Source of the DNA: Kaustia mangrovi
GTDB lineage: Bacteria > Pseudomonadota > Alphaproteobacteria > Rhizobiales > Im1
DNA: 64,000 nt
NCBI RefSeq assembly: GCF_015482775.1
Contig: NZ_CP058214.1
Coordinates: 1,054,001 to 1,118,000 of the forward strand
Direction of reading: 5' to 3'
How positions within the stretch are numbered: the first letter of the stretch is position 1; every line of letters begins with the position of its first letter. The position numbers and the translations under genes are program-made. Positions 1-9,433 of the stretch are shown here, piece by piece. The notes under the pieces were generated by a model. That model was given only the letters and a program-made list of their open reading frames with translations. It did no database searches and was not told the DNA's origin.

Positions 1-1180
1 TGAGACAGGCGCGCACATAGTTGGCGTTGAGGACCGCATCCTCCGCCGCCTGCCGGAGCCCGTCCGCGCCATGGCTCATCATGTAGGCGAGCGCGCGCAC
101 GAACATGCCCATCTGGCCGTGGAACGCCGTCATGCGCCCGAAGGCCTCGCCCGCCGCATCGTCATCGAGGCTTTCCACAAGCCGGAACCCGTCCTCGTCA
201 TGGACGACGAAGGGCAAGGGCGCGAACGGCGCCAGAGCCTCCGACAGGACGACCGGGCCCGCGCCCGGCCCACCCCCGCCATGGGGCGTGGAGAAGGTCT
301 TGTGCAGGTTGATGTGCATGGCGTCGACGCCGAGATCGCCGGGCCGCGTGCGCCCCATGATCGCGTTGAAATTGGCGCCGTCGCAGTAGAAATAGGCGCC
401 GACCTCATGGACCGCCTCGGCGATTTCGCGCACATCTGGCTCGAACAGCCCACATGTGTTCGGATTGGTCAGCATGATCGCCGCCACATCCTCCGACAGG
501 CGCTCCTTCACCGCTTCGGGGTCGACGGTGCCGTCCTCGCGGGCGGGCACGGAGACGACCTTGTAGCCGAGATAGGCCGCCGTCGCCGGGTTCGTGCCAT
601 GGGCCGATTCCGGCACCAGGACGATCGAGCGCGGCTCGCCGCGAGCCTCCAGCGCGGCGCGGATCGCCATCATGCCGCACAGCTCGCCATGGGCGCCCGC
701 CTTCGGCGACATGGCGACCGCCGGCAGCCCCGTCAGCGTCTTCAGCCAGTGCGCCAGCGTGTCGATCAGTTCCAGCGCCCCCTGCACCGTGCTTTCGGGC
801 TGCAGGGGATGGATGTCGCCGAAACCGGCCAGGCGCACCGCCTTCTCGTTGAGCCGCGGATTGTGCTTCATGGTGCACGAGCCCAGCGGATAGATGCCGA
901 GATCGATCGCGTAGTTCTTGCGCGACAGGCGCACATAGTGGCGCATCGCTTCCGGTTCCGACAGGCCCGGCAGGCCGATGCCCTGCTCGCGCGCCAGCGT
1001 GCCCAGCCGGTTCTCCGGCGCCTCGGGCAGGTCGATATCGACGCCCGTCACCTCCGTGGAGCCCACCTCGAAGATCAACGGCTCCTCGATATCGAGGCCG
1101 CGATTGCCAGTGAATGTCGCCACGGCGCCTTCGCTGTCCTGCGCGGTTGGCGCGGTGGCGCGCCCTTCCCTGTTCATCAT
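1..1180 (-). CDS. gcvPB: Glycine dehydrogenase (decarboxylating) subunit 2, 3' end cut by window edge
   Basis: C-terminal half of the glycine cleavage P-protein, which decarboxylates glycine and passes the aminomethyl group to lipoyl-GcvH in the cytoplasm. About 393 residues are visible before the sequence runs off the left edge, so the C-terminus is missing. The motif [14 protein letters not shown] near residue 294 holds the PLP-binding lysine, and [10 protein letters not shown] lies further N-terminal, both standard for this subunit. The start ATG overlaps the gcvPA stop as ATGA, implying translational coupling. P-protein is encoded here as two subunits rather than the fused GcvP found in many Rhizobiales. 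Confidence 0.95.
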   Translation of the reverse strand, partial: MMNREGRATAPTAQDSEGAVATFTGNRGLDIEEPLIFEVGSTEVTGVDIDLPEAPENRLGTLAREQGIGLPGLSEPEAMRHYVRLSRKNYAIDLGIYPLGSCTMKHNPRLNEKAVRLAGFGDIHPLQPESTVQGALELIDTLAHWLKTLTGLPAVAMSPKAGAHGELCGMMAIRAALEARGEPRSIVLVPESAHGTNPATAAYLGYKVVSVPAREDGTVDPEAVKERLSEDVAAIMLTNPNTCGLFEPDVREIAEAVHEVGAYFYCDGANFNAIMGRTRPGDLGVDAMHINLHKTFSTPHGGGGPGAGPVVLSEALAPFAPLPFVVHDEDGFRLVESLDDDAAGEAFGRMTAFHGQMGMFVRALAYMMSHGADGLRQAAEDAVLNANYVRACL

Positions 1181-2532
1181 GCCAGCACCTCCTTCAGTGC
1201 CGTCTCGTAAGCGTCCCGATCCTCGTCGGTATTCACCTCCGTGGAGGCCACGACGATGAGATCCCCGAACGCGTCGGCTGTGGGCTCGAGCCTCGACACC
1301 GGCACGCCGCCGAGTATGCCCTTCTGCGCCAGTGCCTCGACCACCTCCGCGCCGGGTTTCGGCGTGCGGATGGTGAACTCGTTGAAGAAGGTGGGGGTCA
1401 GGACCTCCACGCCCTTCACGCCCGACAGACGGTCCGCCAGGAGGCACGCATTGTGATGGTTGAGCCGGGCCAGATCCCGGAAGCCCTTCTCGCCGAGAAG
1501 GCTCAGATGGATTGTGAAGGCAAGGCAGCACAGCCCTGAATTCGTGCAGATATTGCTGGTCGCACGTTCGCGGCGGATATGCTGCTCGCGCGTCGACAGG
1601 GTGAGCACGTAACCGCGCTTGCCCTCGCCGTCGACCGTCTCACCCGCAAGCCGCCCGGGCATCTGGCGCAGGAACTTCTCGCGCGTGGCGAAGAGCCCGA
1701 CATAGGGCCCGCCAAAGCTCAGCCCCACACCGAGCGACTGGCCTTCCGCGACCACGATGTCGGCGCCCATCTCGCCGGGTGAGCGCACCGCACCCAGCGA
1801 GACCACCTCCGTGACGACTGCGATCAGCAGGGCGCCGTTCTCGTGCGCCGCCCTGGCAATCGGCTCCAGGTCGGTCAGCGAGCCATAGACATTGGGCGTC
1901 TGCACGACGACGCAGGCCGTCTCCGAGTCGATGGCCGAGACGATGTCCTCCTCGCCGTTGAGGGCGGGCGGCAGGGCATGCACCGTACTGCCGCCGAAAT
2001 GGGAGAGGTTCTCCACCACCGCGCGATATTGCGGATGCAGCCCGCCGGAGAGCACCGCCTTGCGGCGCTTCGTGACCCGCTCGGCCATCAGAACGGCCTC
2101 CCCGCAGCCCGTCGAGCCGTCATACATGGAGGCATTGGCGACCTCCATGCCGGTGAGCAGCGCGACCTGGGTCTGGAACTCGAAGAGATACTGGAGCGTG
2201 CCCTGGCTGACCTCCGGCTGATAGGGCGTATAGGCGGTCAGGAACTCCGAGCGCTGGATCAGGTGATCTACGGTCGCGGGCACATGGTGCTTGTAGGCGC
2301 CCGCGCCCACGAAGAAGGGAACGGCGCCCGCCGAAACGTTCCGGCCCGCCATGCGGGTCAGCGTGCGCTCCACCTCCAGCTCGCTCCGGCGGCGCGGCAG
2401 CTCGACCGGGCGGTCGGAGCTGTCGAGCCTCGCCTCGGGCGGGACATCGACGAACAGCGCGTCGATATCCTTCGCGCCGATGCGCTTCAGCATCGCCTTT
2501 CGGTCGGCCTCGGTAAGCGGAAGGTAGCGCAT
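1177..2532 (-). CDS. gcvPA: Glycine dehydrogenase (decarboxylating) subunit 1
   Basis: N-terminal half of the two-subunit P-protein (451 aa), partner of GcvPB in glycine decarboxylation. It begins [15 protein letters not shown], typical of the family. [26 protein letters not shown] and [10 protein letters not shown] are recognisable conserved blocks. The start at 2532 overlaps the gcvH stop by four bases (ATGA) and the stop overlaps the gcvPB start in the same way, so three genes are tightly coupled. An in-frame extension upstream would run through gcvH and is rejected. Confidence 0.95.
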   Translation of the reverse strand: MRYLPLTEADRKAMLKRIGAKDIDALFVDVPPEARLDSSDRPVELPRRRSELEVERTLTRMAGRNVSAGAVPFFVGAGAYKHHVPATVDHLIQRSEFLTAYTPYQPEVSQGTLQYLFEFQTQVALLTGMEVANASMYDGSTGCGEAVLMAERVTKRRKAVLSGGLHPQYRAVVENLSHFGGSTVHALPPALNGEEDIVSAIDSETACVVVQTPNVYGSLTDLEPIARAAHENGALLIAVVTEVVSLGAVRSPGEMGADIVVAEGQSLGVGLSFGGPYVGLFATREKFLRQMPGRLAGETVDGEGKRGYVLTLSTREQHIRRERATSNICTNSGLCCLAFTIHLSLLGEKGFRDLARLNHHNACLLADRLSGVKGVEVLTPTFFNEFTIRTPKPGAEVVEALAQKGILGGVPVSRLEPTADAFGDLIVVASTEVNTDEDRDAYETALKEVLA

Positions 2533-2909
2533 CACGCACTCTCCTCGAGGAATGCCTTGTAGGCATCCTCGTCCATCAGCCCGTCGAGCGCGGACTTGTC
2601 GGCCAGCTTGATCTTCACGAACCAGCCGTCGCCCTGCGGGTCCTCGTTGACCTTGTCGGGCGCGTCGGTCAGCGCCTCGTTGACCTCCACGACCTCGCCG
2701 GCGACCGGCGCGTAGACCTCGCTCGCCGCCTTGACCGATTCCACGACCGCGGCCTCGTCGCCGGCGGCGACCTCCTTGCCGACCTCCGGCAGCTCCACGA
2801 ACACCACGTCGCCGAGCTGTTCCTGCGCATAGTTGGTGATGCCAATGGTCGCCGTCTCGCCGTCGAGACGGATCCATTCATGATCCTTGGTGTAACGAAG
2901 TGTGCTCAT
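2532..2909 (-). CDS. gcvH: Glycine cleavage system H protein
   Basis: Lipoyl carrier of the glycine cleavage system (125 aa), shuttling the aminomethyl intermediate between P and T proteins. Starts [12 protein letters not shown]. The lipoylated lysine is Lys60 in ESVKAASEV, followed by the usual [10 protein letters not shown] strand. An ATG nine bases upstream (MRKM...) is in frame; 2909 is preferred because it matches the usual family N-terminus, although the purine-rich stretch sits unusually close to it. Lies 50 bp downstream of gcvT. Confidence 0.95.
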   Translation of the reverse strand: MSTLRYTKDHEWIRLDGETATIGITNYAQEQLGDVVFVELPEVGKEVAAGDEAAVVESVKAASEVYAPVAGEVVEVNEALTDAPDKVNEDPQGDGWFVKIKLADKSALDGLMDEDAYKAFLEESA

Positions 2910-2959
2910 CTTCCTCATCCCTGACGATATTCGACCCCGAAAACGTCCGCGACCGGTCT

Positions 2960-4099
2960 CTATTTCGCGTAGCGGTGCGGTACGAAGGGCAGCTTGACCA
3001 CATGGGCCTCCAGCGTCTTGCCGCGAACGACCAGCCCGAGCGCCGTGCCCGGCGCCTCGTGGCCGGCGGCGACATATCCCATGGTGACGGGCCCCTCCAC
3101 GGTGGGCCCGAACCCGCCGGAGGTGACGACGCCGATCTCCTCGCCATCCGCCGACCGGATCGCGGTGCCGTGGCGCGCAGGCGCGCGGCCTTCCGGCTTG
3201 ATGCCGACGAGCCGGCGCGACGGCCCCTCCGCGATCTCGCGCATTATGCGCTCCGCTCCCGGAAAGCCGCCCTCCTCGCGGCGGCGCTTGCCGATGGACC
3301 ATCTGAGCCCCGCCTCGACCGGGCTCGTCGTCTCGTCGATGTCCTCGCCGTAGAGGCACAGGCCCGCCTCGAGCCTCAGGGAGTCGCGCGCGCCGAGGCC
3401 GGCCGGCTCGACCTCCTCATGGGCCAGCAGCGTCTCCGCGAACGCCTCCGCCATGGCGGCGGGAAGCGAGATCTCGAAGCCGTCCTCGCCCGTATAGCCG
3501 CAGCGGCTCACAAGGAGCGTCTCGCCGTCGCGGACAATCTCGCGGGCCGACATGAAGGCCATGTCCACGGCTTCGGGAATGTGGCCGGCGAGGATCTCTG
3601 CCGCCGCCGGCCCCTGCAGTGCGATCAGCGCGCGGTTCTCCCAGGGCGAGATTTCCGCCTTCCCCTCGATAGCTGAGGCGATATGGGGCAGGTCCACCGC
3701 CTTGCGCGAGGCGTTGACCACGACGAACAGCCTCTCGCGCCCGCCGGCGTTCGGCATGCGCGTGACCATGAGATCGTCGATGATGCCGCCATCGGCGGTG
3801 GTGAGCTGAGTATAGCGCATGCGCCCCTCGCCGAGCCCGGCAATGTCGCCGGGCACGAGGCGCTCGAACAGCTCGGCAAGGCCGTCCGGCGCGAACAGCC
3901 ACGCCTGGCCCATATGGGAGACGTCGAACAGCCCGGCCTTGGCGCGGGTGTGCTTGTGCTCGGCCATGATGCCGGCCGGGTACTGGACCGGCATCTCGTA
4001 GCCGGCGAACGGCACCATGCGCGCGCCGAGGCGTTCGTGCAGCGCATGGAGCGGCGTGCGCTGCAGGGCCGTTTCGTCTGTCTGTCGGGCTTGGGCCAT
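2960..4099 (-). CDS. gcvT: Glycine cleavage system T protein (aminomethyltransferase)
   Basis: Tetrahydrofolate-dependent aminomethyltransferase (379 aa) releasing ammonia and 5,10-methylene-THF from aminomethyl-GcvH. Conserved blocks include [14 protein letters not shown], the DVSHMGQ segment, and [13 protein letters not shown]. The start at 4099 is preceded by GGGGAGAGGG; an ATG 24 bases upstream is in frame but has no better ribosome site. First gene of gcvT-gcvH-gcvPA-gcvPB, with the riboswitch about 60 bp upstream. Confidence 0.95.
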   Translation of the reverse strand: MAQARQTDETALQRTPLHALHERLGARMVPFAGYEMPVQYPAGIMAEHKHTRAKAGLFDVSHMGQAWLFAPDGLAELFERLVPGDIAGLGEGRMRYTQLTTADGGIIDDLMVTRMPNAGGRERLFVVVNASRKAVDLPHIASAIEGKAEISPWENRALIALQGPAAAEILAGHIPEAVDMAFMSAREIVRDGETLLVSRCGYTGEDGFEISLPAAMAEAFAETLLAHEEVEPAGLGARDSLRLEAGLCLYGEDIDETTSPVEAGLRWSIGKRRREEGGFPGAERIMREIAEGPSRRLVGIKPEGRAPARHGTAIRSADGEEIGVVTSGGFGPTVEGPVTMGYVAAGHEAPGTALGLVVRGKTLEAHVVKLPFVPHRYAK

Positions 4100-4157
4100 C
4101 CCTCTCCCCAGGTTCCTCGTCAAGGTTTCGCAACGGACAACACGTCCGCTCGCGCCC

Positions 4158-4385
4158 CCTCTGTCAGAGAACCTGAGAGAATTGACCCGGCTGTCTTCGA
4201 ACGTCCCGCGGCCGATGGTCGAGGCGCGCGGGCACCGGGCTTACCCCCTTCGGTGAGCGGGTCGCGAGGCGATCCGCTGCTCTCCAGAGGTGCATGGCCT
4301 TTACGGTCCTTTTGCCTGAGAGTTTCCGGGGCGGTTGCTCCTTCGGCGCCGGGCGCTCAAGGCCCGATCTCTTCCGCAAAGGCAG
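4158..4385 (-). promoter_or_regulatory. Tandem glycine riboswitch
   Basis: Read on the minus strand, two glycine aptamers lie in series. Aptamer 1 (about 4303-4385) has GGAAGAGATC, GCGCCGAAGGAGCAA and CTCTCAGGCAAAAGGACCG. Aptamer 2 (about 4158-4287) has CTCTGGAGAG, CACCGAAGGGGTAAG and TTCTCTCAGGTTCTCTGACA. These are the known conserved cores of the class, and the short linker fits a tandem aptamer. It sits directly upstream of gcvT. In other bacteria this class switches glycine catabolism on when glycine is abundant; that role here is inferred from position. Confidence 0.95.
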
Positions 4386-4433
4386 GTGCACATATGTCTT
4401 GCCGCGAACAGACACACTGTCGCGACATGGCCC

Positions 4434-4461
4434 AAACTAGACGGAGCGAAGGGCTTGTCAA
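4434..4461 (-). promoter_or_regulatory. Predicted sigma-70-type promoter for the gcv operon
   Basis: On the minus strand TTGACA (4461-4456) is followed after 16 bases by TAGTTT (4439-4434). Transcription would begin near 4427, about 40 bases before the first riboswitch aptamer. The -35 box is a perfect consensus match; the -10 box is weak. Confidence 0.5.
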
Positions 4462-4519
4462 GGCCGGTATGTCGCATTTGAACCACAAAACGTCGGCCAT
4501 TCCGCTCCTTGACAAGCCC
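4451..4519. repeat. 13-bp perfect inverted repeat spanning both divergent -35 boxes
   Basis: GGGCTTGTCAAGG at 4451-4463 is the exact reverse complement of CCTTGACAAGCCC at 4507-4519. Each arm contains a TTGACA hexamer pointing outward, one to gcvT and one to ispH. The 43 bases between the arms hold no gene. Confidence 0.7.
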
Positions 4520-4538
4520 CCGGCTGGTTCCTCTATTT
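4509..4538 (+). promoter_or_regulatory. Predicted promoter for ispH-thrB-rnhA
   Basis: TTGACA (4509-4514) is followed after 18 bases by CTATTT (4533-4538), about 35 bases before the ispH start. Good -35, modest -10. Confidence 0.5.
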
Positions 4539-4573
4539 AGCGTATAGTCACTCTGGATGCGCAGGCTCGTGAG

Positions 4574-5542
4574 ATGCCCGACTCGCCGACACCGCCGCTG
4601 AAGATCATGATGGCCGCCCCCCGCGGGTTCTGTGCCGGGGTGGTCCGCGCCATCGACATCGTTGAGCTCGCGCTGGAACGCTATGGCGCGCCGGTCTATG
4701 TGCGCCACGAGATCGTCCACAACCGCTATGTGGTGGAGGATCTGGAGCGCAAGGGCGCCATCTTCGTGGAGGAGCTCGACGAGGTGCCGGCGGGCGACTG
4801 GCCGGTGATCTTCTCCGCCCACGGCGTGCCGAAGGCGGTGCCGGCCAACGCGCAGGACCGCAACCTGTTCTATCTGGACGCCACCTGCCCGCTCGTCTCC
4901 AAGGTCCATATGGAGGCCGAGCGCCATCATGCGCGCGGGCTCGACCTCGTGCTGATCGGCCATGCCGGCCATCCGGAGGTCATCGGCACCATGGGCCAGC
5001 TCCCCGAGGGGGCCATCACGCTCGTGGAGACGGTGGAGGATGCGGAAACCTTCAAGCCGCGCGATCCCGACAAGCTCGCCTATATCACCCAGACGACGCT
5101 GTCGGTGGACGACACGAAGGACATCATCGCCGTCCTGAAGCGCCGCTTCCCCAATGTGATCGGCCCGCACAAGGCGGATATCTGCTATGCGACGACCAAC
5201 CGGCAGGAAGCGGTGAAGGCCATCGCCGCCGATTGCGACATGGTGATCGTGGTCGGCGCACCCAACAGCTCCAATTCCCGCCGCCTCGTCGAGGTCGCCC
5301 GGAAATCGGGCTGCAAGGACTCCATGCTGGTCCAACGCGCCGCCGATATCGACTGGCTGACGCTCGACGGCGTCAGGACGCTCGGCGTGACGGCCGGCGC
5401 CTCCGCCCCGGAAGTACTCGTGGAAGAGGTCGTTGCCGCGTTCCGCAAACGCTTCGATGTGACGGTGGAGGTCGTGGAGACGAAGACGGAATCGGTGTCC
5501 TTCAAGATCCCCCGCGAGTTGCGCCAGACCGCAGCACAGTAG
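4574..5542 (+). CDS. ispH: 4-hydroxy-3-methylbut-2-enyl diphosphate reductase
   Basis: Last enzyme of the MEP isoprenoid pathway, an iron-sulfur reductase producing IPP and DMAPP (322 aa, normal length). The three cluster-binding cysteines are Cys20 (PRGFCAGV), Cys105 (DATCPLV) and Cys204 ([10 protein letters not shown]). Substrate-binding HEIVHN, SAHGVP and GHAGHPEV are present. First of a co-directional trio with thrB (15-bp gap) and rnhA. The ispH-thrB-rnhA order recurs in related alphaproteobacteria. Confidence 0.97.
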   Translation: MPDSPTPPLKIMMAAPRGFCAGVVRAIDIVELALERYGAPVYVRHEIVHNRYVVEDLERKGAIFVEELDEVPAGDWPVIFSAHGVPKAVPANAQDRNLFYLDATCPLVSKVHMEAERHHARGLDLVLIGHAGHPEVIGTMGQLPEGAITLVETVEDAETFKPRDPDKLAYITQTTLSVDDTKDIIAVLKRRFPNVIGPHKADICYATTNRQEAVKAIAADCDMVIVVGAPNSSNSRRLVEVARKSGCKDSMLVQRAADIDWLTLDGVRTLGVTAGASAPEVLVEEVVAAFRKRFDVTVEVVETKTESVSFKIPRELRQTAAQ

Positions 5543-5557
5543 CCGCCAGCCTCGTCC

Positions 5558-6523
5558 ATGGCGGTTTACACCGAAGTCTCCGATGACGATCTCGCCGGTT
5601 TCGTCGCCGGCTACGATGTCGGCCACCTCACCTCCTTCAAGGGCATCGCAGAGGGGGTGGAGAACACCAACTATCTCGTCCAGACCGACCGTGGCCGCTT
5701 CATCCTGACGCTCTACGAGAAGCGCGTGGATTCGGGCGACCTGCCCTTCTTCCTGGGACTGCTCGACCATCTCGCCGCCCGCGGCATCCCTTGCCCGACC
5801 CCGCTGCGCGACCGCTCCGGCGCCATGCTGCGCGAGCTCGCGGGCCGGCCGGCGGCACTCGTGAGCTTCCTCGACGGCATGTGGGTGCGCCGGCCGGGTG
5901 TCGCCCATTGCAGGGCGCTCGGCACCGCGCTCGCCAGGCTGCATCTGGCTGCACGCGACTATGAGGGCCACCGGGAGAACGCCCTCACCGTGCCAGCCTG
6001 GCGCGCGCTGATCGACGCCTGCGGCGACCGGCTGGAGGAGATCGAGCCGGGGCTTGCCGGAGAGCTCCATGGCGAGCTTGAGACCTTCGAGCGGGCCTGG
6101 CCCTCCTCGTTGCCGCGCGGCATCGTCCATGCCGACCTGTTTCCGGACAATGTGTTCTTCCTTGGGGAAAAGCTCGTCGGGCTGATCGACTTCTACTTTG
6201 CCTGCACCGACTGCCTCGCCTATGACATCGCCATCTGCCTCAATGCCTGGTGCTTCGAGGTGGACGGCGCGTTCAACGTCACCAAGGCGCGTGCGCTGCT
6301 GGAAGCCTATGGGCGAATCCGCCCGCTGACGGAAGAGGAGTTCGAGGCATTGCCGCTGCTTGCGCGCGGCGCGGCCATGCGCTTCCTCGCCACGCGCGCC
6401 TATGACTGGCTGAACACGCCCGCCAACGCCTTCGTCAGCCGCAAGGATCCGATGGAGTATGTGCGCCGGCTGCGCTTTCACCGCGGCGTCGCCGGCACCG
6501 GCGAATATGGACTGGACCGATGA
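5558..6523 (+). CDS. thrB: Homoserine kinase (APH-fold type)
   Basis: Phosphorylates homoserine for threonine synthesis (321 aa). This is the aminoglycoside-phosphotransferase-like ThrB of alphaproteobacteria rather than the GHMP type. N-terminal GVENTNYLV is the nucleotide loop, HADLFPDNV (His191, Asp193, Asn198) the catalytic loop, and [11 protein letters not shown] the metal-binding segment. The stop overlaps the rnhA start (ATGA). Its pathway partner thrC lies at 16019-17428 on the other strand. Confidence 0.95.
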   Translation: MAVYTEVSDDDLAGFVAGYDVGHLTSFKGIAEGVENTNYLVQTDRGRFILTLYEKRVDSGDLPFFLGLLDHLAARGIPCPTPLRDRSGAMLRELAGRPAALVSFLDGMWVRRPGVAHCRALGTALARLHLAARDYEGHRENALTVPAWRALIDACGDRLEEIEPGLAGELHGELETFERAWPSSLPRGIVHADLFPDNVFFLGEKLVGLIDFYFACTDCLAYDIAICLNAWCFEVDGAFNVTKARALLEAYGRIRPLTEEEFEALPLLARGAAMRFLATRAYDWLNTPANAFVSRKDPMEYVRRLRFHRGVAGTGEYGLDR

Positions 6524-6975
6524 GCGAGACGAAATCCGTGGAGATCTTCACCGACGGCGCCTGTTCGGGCAATCCCGGCCCCGGCGGCTGGGGCGCGATC
6601 CTGCGCCACGGGGCAACGGAGAAGGAACTGTCCGGCGGGGAAGCGGCGACCACCAACAACCGCATGGAGCTGCTGGCCGCCATCAATGCGCTGGAAGCGC
6701 TGAAACGGCCCTGCCGCATCGACCTCTATACCGATTCAGCCTATCTGCGCGACGGCGTCACGCGCTGGATGAAGCGCTGGAAGACGAATGGCTGGAAGAC
6801 GGCCGACCGCAAGCCGGTGAAGAACGCCGATCTCTGGCAGCGCCTGGACGAGGCCCTGAAGGCCCACGACATCTCCTGGCACTGGGTAAAGGGCCATGCC
6901 GGCCACCCCGAAAACGAAAGAGCCGACGCGCTCGCGCGCGCCGGCATGTCTCCCTTTCGCCGCAACGGCAAATAG
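6520..6975 (+). CDS. rnhA: Ribonuclease HI
   Basis: Degrades the RNA strand of RNA-DNA hybrids (151 aa). Catalytic residues of the DEDD set are visible: Asp12 in [14 protein letters not shown], Glu50 in NNRMELLA, Asp72 in YTDSAY and Asp136 in ERADALA. The start overlaps the thrB stop by four bases. The gene ends 13 bp from the convergent peroxiredoxin gene, with no clear terminator between. Confidence 0.97.
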   Translation: MSETKSVEIFTDGACSGNPGPGGWGAILRHGATEKELSGGEAATTNNRMELLAAINALEALKRPCRIDLYTDSAYLRDGVTRWMKRWKTNGWKTADRKPVKNADLWQRLDEALKAHDISWHWVKGHAGHPENERADALARAGMSPFRRNGK

Positions 6976-6988
6976 GCTTCGCGGGACC

Positions 6989-7474
6989 TCAAAGGGCGGC
7001 GAGGATCTTCTGTGCGCTGCTCGCCTCCGCGTCCGAGGCCTTCTCCTCGACATTCAGCGTCTCCACCACGCCGTCATTGACGACCATGGCGTAGCGCTGC
7101 GAGCGCGTGCCGAGGCCCGCGCCGGAGGCATCGAGCTCGAGCCCGATCTTCTTCGTGAAGTCCGCATTGCCGTCGGCGAGAAGCTGGACCTTGCCGTCCG
7201 CGTTGCTCTGCTTGCCCCAGGCGTCGAGCACGAACATGTCGTTGACCGCCACGCAAGCGATGGTATCCACGCCCTTGGCCTTGATCTGGTCGGCCAGCTC
7301 GATGAAGCCCGGCATGTGCTTCAGGTGGCAGGTGGGCGTGAACGCGCCGGGAACTGCAAAGAGCACGACCTTGCGCCCGCCGAACACATCGGCCGTCGTA
7401 AGCTGCTGGGGCCCGTCCGCGGTCATGGTCATGAAGGTCGCCTCGGGCAAACGGTCACCAACCTTGATCGACAT
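6989..7474 (-). CDS. Peroxiredoxin (Prx5 / type II)
   Basis: Thiol peroxidase of the Prx5 type (161 aa) that reduces hydroperoxides. The peroxidatic cysteine is Cys49 in PGAFTPTCHLKHMPG, with Thr46 in the P-x3-T-x2-C motif. VNDMFVLDAWGK and GLGTRSQRYAM are typical family blocks. There is no further cysteine, so it is a 1-Cys form probably reduced by glutathione/glutaredoxin (inferred). The start is supported by GAGGGAGTTGCATC before the ATG. Confidence 0.93.
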   Translation of the reverse strand: MSIKVGDRLPEATFMTMTADGPQQLTTADVFGGRKVVLFAVPGAFTPTCHLKHMPGFIELADQIKAKGVDTIACVAVNDMFVLDAWGKQSNADGKVQLLADGNADFTKKIGLELDASGAGLGTRSQRYAMVVNDGVVETLNVEEKASDAEASSAQKILAAL

Positions 7475-7548
7475 GATGCAACTCCCTCGAATCTCTTGTG
7501 GCTGAACTGGTGCGCAGACCGGCGCGGCGCGCCAGCGGCCTCCCCGGT

Positions 7549-8415
7549 CTATTCGACCTGCCGGCTGTCCGCAAGGCGTTTGCCGCCCTGCAGTACGGTG
7601 ATGCGGAGCGGCTGGCCCGCCAGCGCCACGGCATCCGTCGCGCCGTCCACCGGCACGAGATAGCGCAGCGCACTGCCGCTCTCTCCCGCCCCGGAATCGA
7701 GCCGTCGCGGCACGCCGAAATAAACAGTACCGTCCCCCTCGACCAGGATGTCGGCAGGCACCGACGGCGTATCGCTTTCGATCTCGATCTCGAGCGCAAC
7801 GCCCTTGCCGCCGGACGCATCGGTCACGGCGCGCACCGCACCGATTTCAAGCCCCGGAACCTCGCCTGCGGGCTTCGGCACGGTCTCCGCATAGCTCTCA
7901 ACGAGCGCGCGGGCCTGCGGGTTCGTCCACCCCTCGCCGAGGTCGGCTGAGAGCTCGGCGCGCGCCGGCACGCAGACCTCGCGGCAGACGGCATAGTCGA
8001 GCGTCAGGTCGAGGCGGACCGGCTTGGCCGGATCGGCCGGCATCACCTCGACGGGAAAGACCACGCGATCCTTGTAGCCGATATTCTCCCCGAAGGCGTC
8101 GGAGAAGCGTACGGGCGCTGGCCAGCGTACCGCCGCCTCCGCCACATTCTGCGAGCCCGACCAGTCGAAAACCGGCGGGACGCCCGAGTCGCCCGGCACG
8201 CGCCAATATGTCTTCCAGCCCGGCGCCAGGCGGATATCCACGCCCGCACGCAACATGCCGTCGCGCGCGCCGCCATCGACCAGCCTGACCGTGCTGTGCG
8301 ACAGCGCTGCCCCCGGCTGCGACAGCGCCGAGGACACGGTATCGGCGGCATGGGCTGCAGAGAGCGTAAAGGCTAGCGCGGCGGCGGCGACAATGACACG
8401 CATCGGACTGGACAT
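7549..8415 (-). CDS. Secreted DsbD-alpha-like protein (thiol-disulfide domain)
   Basis: Exported protein (288 aa from the start at 8415) resembling the periplasmic N-terminal domain of DsbD without the membrane or thioredoxin domains. The signal peptide ([21 protein letters not shown]) begins four residues after the chosen start. [16 protein letters not shown] and [16 protein letters not shown] are the family hallmarks; the CxxxC pair is the probable redox pair. Longer in-frame extensions upstream are rejected because they precede the signal peptide. It probably handles periplasmic disulfides or copper/cytochrome maturation; the substrate is unknown. Confidence 0.85.
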   Translation of the reverse strand: MSSPMRVIVAAAALAFTLSAAHAADTVSSALSQPGAALSHSTVRLVDGGARDGMLRAGVDIRLAPGWKTYWRVPGDSGVPPVFDWSGSQNVAEAAVRWPAPVRFSDAFGENIGYKDRVVFPVEVMPADPAKPVRLDLTLDYAVCREVCVPARAELSADLGEGWTNPQARALVESYAETVPKPAGEVPGLEIGAVRAVTDASGGKGVALEIEIESDTPSVPADILVEGDGTVYFGVPRRLDSGAGESGSALRYLVPVDGATDAVALAGQPLRITVLQGGKRLADSRQVE

Positions 8416-8658
8416 TCCTGCCTGTTTCGAACCGGAACGGGCGCCTGGCGCAACGCTCGGGACCGATCGACGGTCCTGCACCCGGACGACCCATCCGATT
8501 GCAGCGCGATCCTGCCATTCTGGGTAACACAGAGATGCGGCATCGTGGGCATTTTCCCAATTCACGTTTCCGTCAGAGCCGGCGCCTCAAGGCGCACACA
8601 CTCTTTGCCGGTTGCCGTTTTCACTGTACCCTTGAACGTGGCGACACAAGGAAACGCG

Positions 8659-9246
8659 ATGGGTGCAACCTACTATCTCGACGGACAGATGCTGATCGCC
8701 ATGCCGACCATGGGCGATCCCCGCTTCGAGCGTGCCGTCATCTTCGTTTGTGCCCATTCCGCAGACGGCGCCATGGGGATCGTCGTCAACAAGCCCGCCG
8801 ATTCGATCACCTTCCCGGACCTTCTGGAGCGCCTCGATATCGTATCGCACGATCAGGGCATCCAGCTTCCCGAAGAGGTGCGCAGGCTACCCGTTCAGTT
8901 CGGCGGACCGGTGGAGACCGGGCGCGGCTTCGTGTTGCACACGGCGGACTATTTCTCCGCCGACTGCACGCTTCCCATCGACGAGGGCGTGGGCATGACG
9001 GCCACGCTCGACGTGCTGCGCGCCATCGCCACGGGACACGGGCCCCGGCAGGCCATGCTGGCGCTCGGCTATGCGGGCTGGGGCCCCGGCCAGCTCGAGC
9101 ATGAAATCCAGGAGAATGGCTGGCTCCATTGCGAGGCCGACGAAACGCTCCTGTTCGACGCCGATCTGGACGCGAAATACAAGCTCGCCCTGGAAAAGAT
9201 CGGGGTCGATCTCCGCCTGCTCTCCAGCGACGCCGGCCACGGCTAG
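8659..9246 (+). CDS. YqgE/AlgH family protein (UPF0301)
   Basis: Cytoplasmic protein of the UPF0301 (YqgE/AlgH) family (195 aa), biochemical function not established. It starts [16 protein letters not shown] after ACAAGGAAACGCG. Conserved blocks are [25 protein letters not shown] and [12 protein letters not shown]. An extended reading frame to 8545 is rejected because homology begins at 8659. Divergent from the DsbD-like gene. Confidence 0.92.
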   Translation: MGATYYLDGQMLIAMPTMGDPRFERAVIFVCAHSADGAMGIVVNKPADSITFPDLLERLDIVSHDQGIQLPEEVRRLPVQFGGPVETGRGFVLHTADYFSADCTLPIDEGVGMTATLDVLRAIATGHGPRQAMLALGYAGWGPGQLEHEIQENGWLHCEADETLLFDADLDAKYKLALEKIGVDLRLLSSDAGHG

Positions 9247-9249
9247 AGT

Positions 9250-9290
9250 GCTTTCAGGAAAAGTGGACACCACTTTTCCGGTTCGAAAGC
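9250..9290. repeat. Palindromic intergenic element (GAAAAGTGG family)
   Basis: GGAAAAGTGG (9257-9266), loop ACA, CCACTTTTCC (9270-9279), with an outer GCTTTC/GAAAGC pair (9250-9255, 9285-9290). It starts just after the YqgE stop, between convergent genes. The core matches the two elements at 37042-37066 and 37153-37180. No U-run follows, so it is not a textbook terminator. Confidence 0.75.
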
Positions 9291-9433
9291 GCGGCAATAC
9301 AATGCCCTTCAGGTCCGATGGGTTCGGATTGAGGCGCACCCTACCCTCGTCATTGCCCGCTCACTGTCCGGCATTACAAGGAACGATGCCCGCCCGGACA
9401 GGCAGGCGGTAACCGGCTCCACGGCCGAACGGC

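Noticed and set aside
4301-6481. 726-residue minus-strand open frame opposite ispH and thrB
   Set aside because: Opposes two confidently identified enzymes and would overlap the glycine riboswitch; composition is antisense-like.
9278-9292. GGTTCGAA resembling a tRNA T-loop
   Set aside because: Part of the palindromic element; no cloverleaf arms around it. No tRNA was found anywhere in the window.
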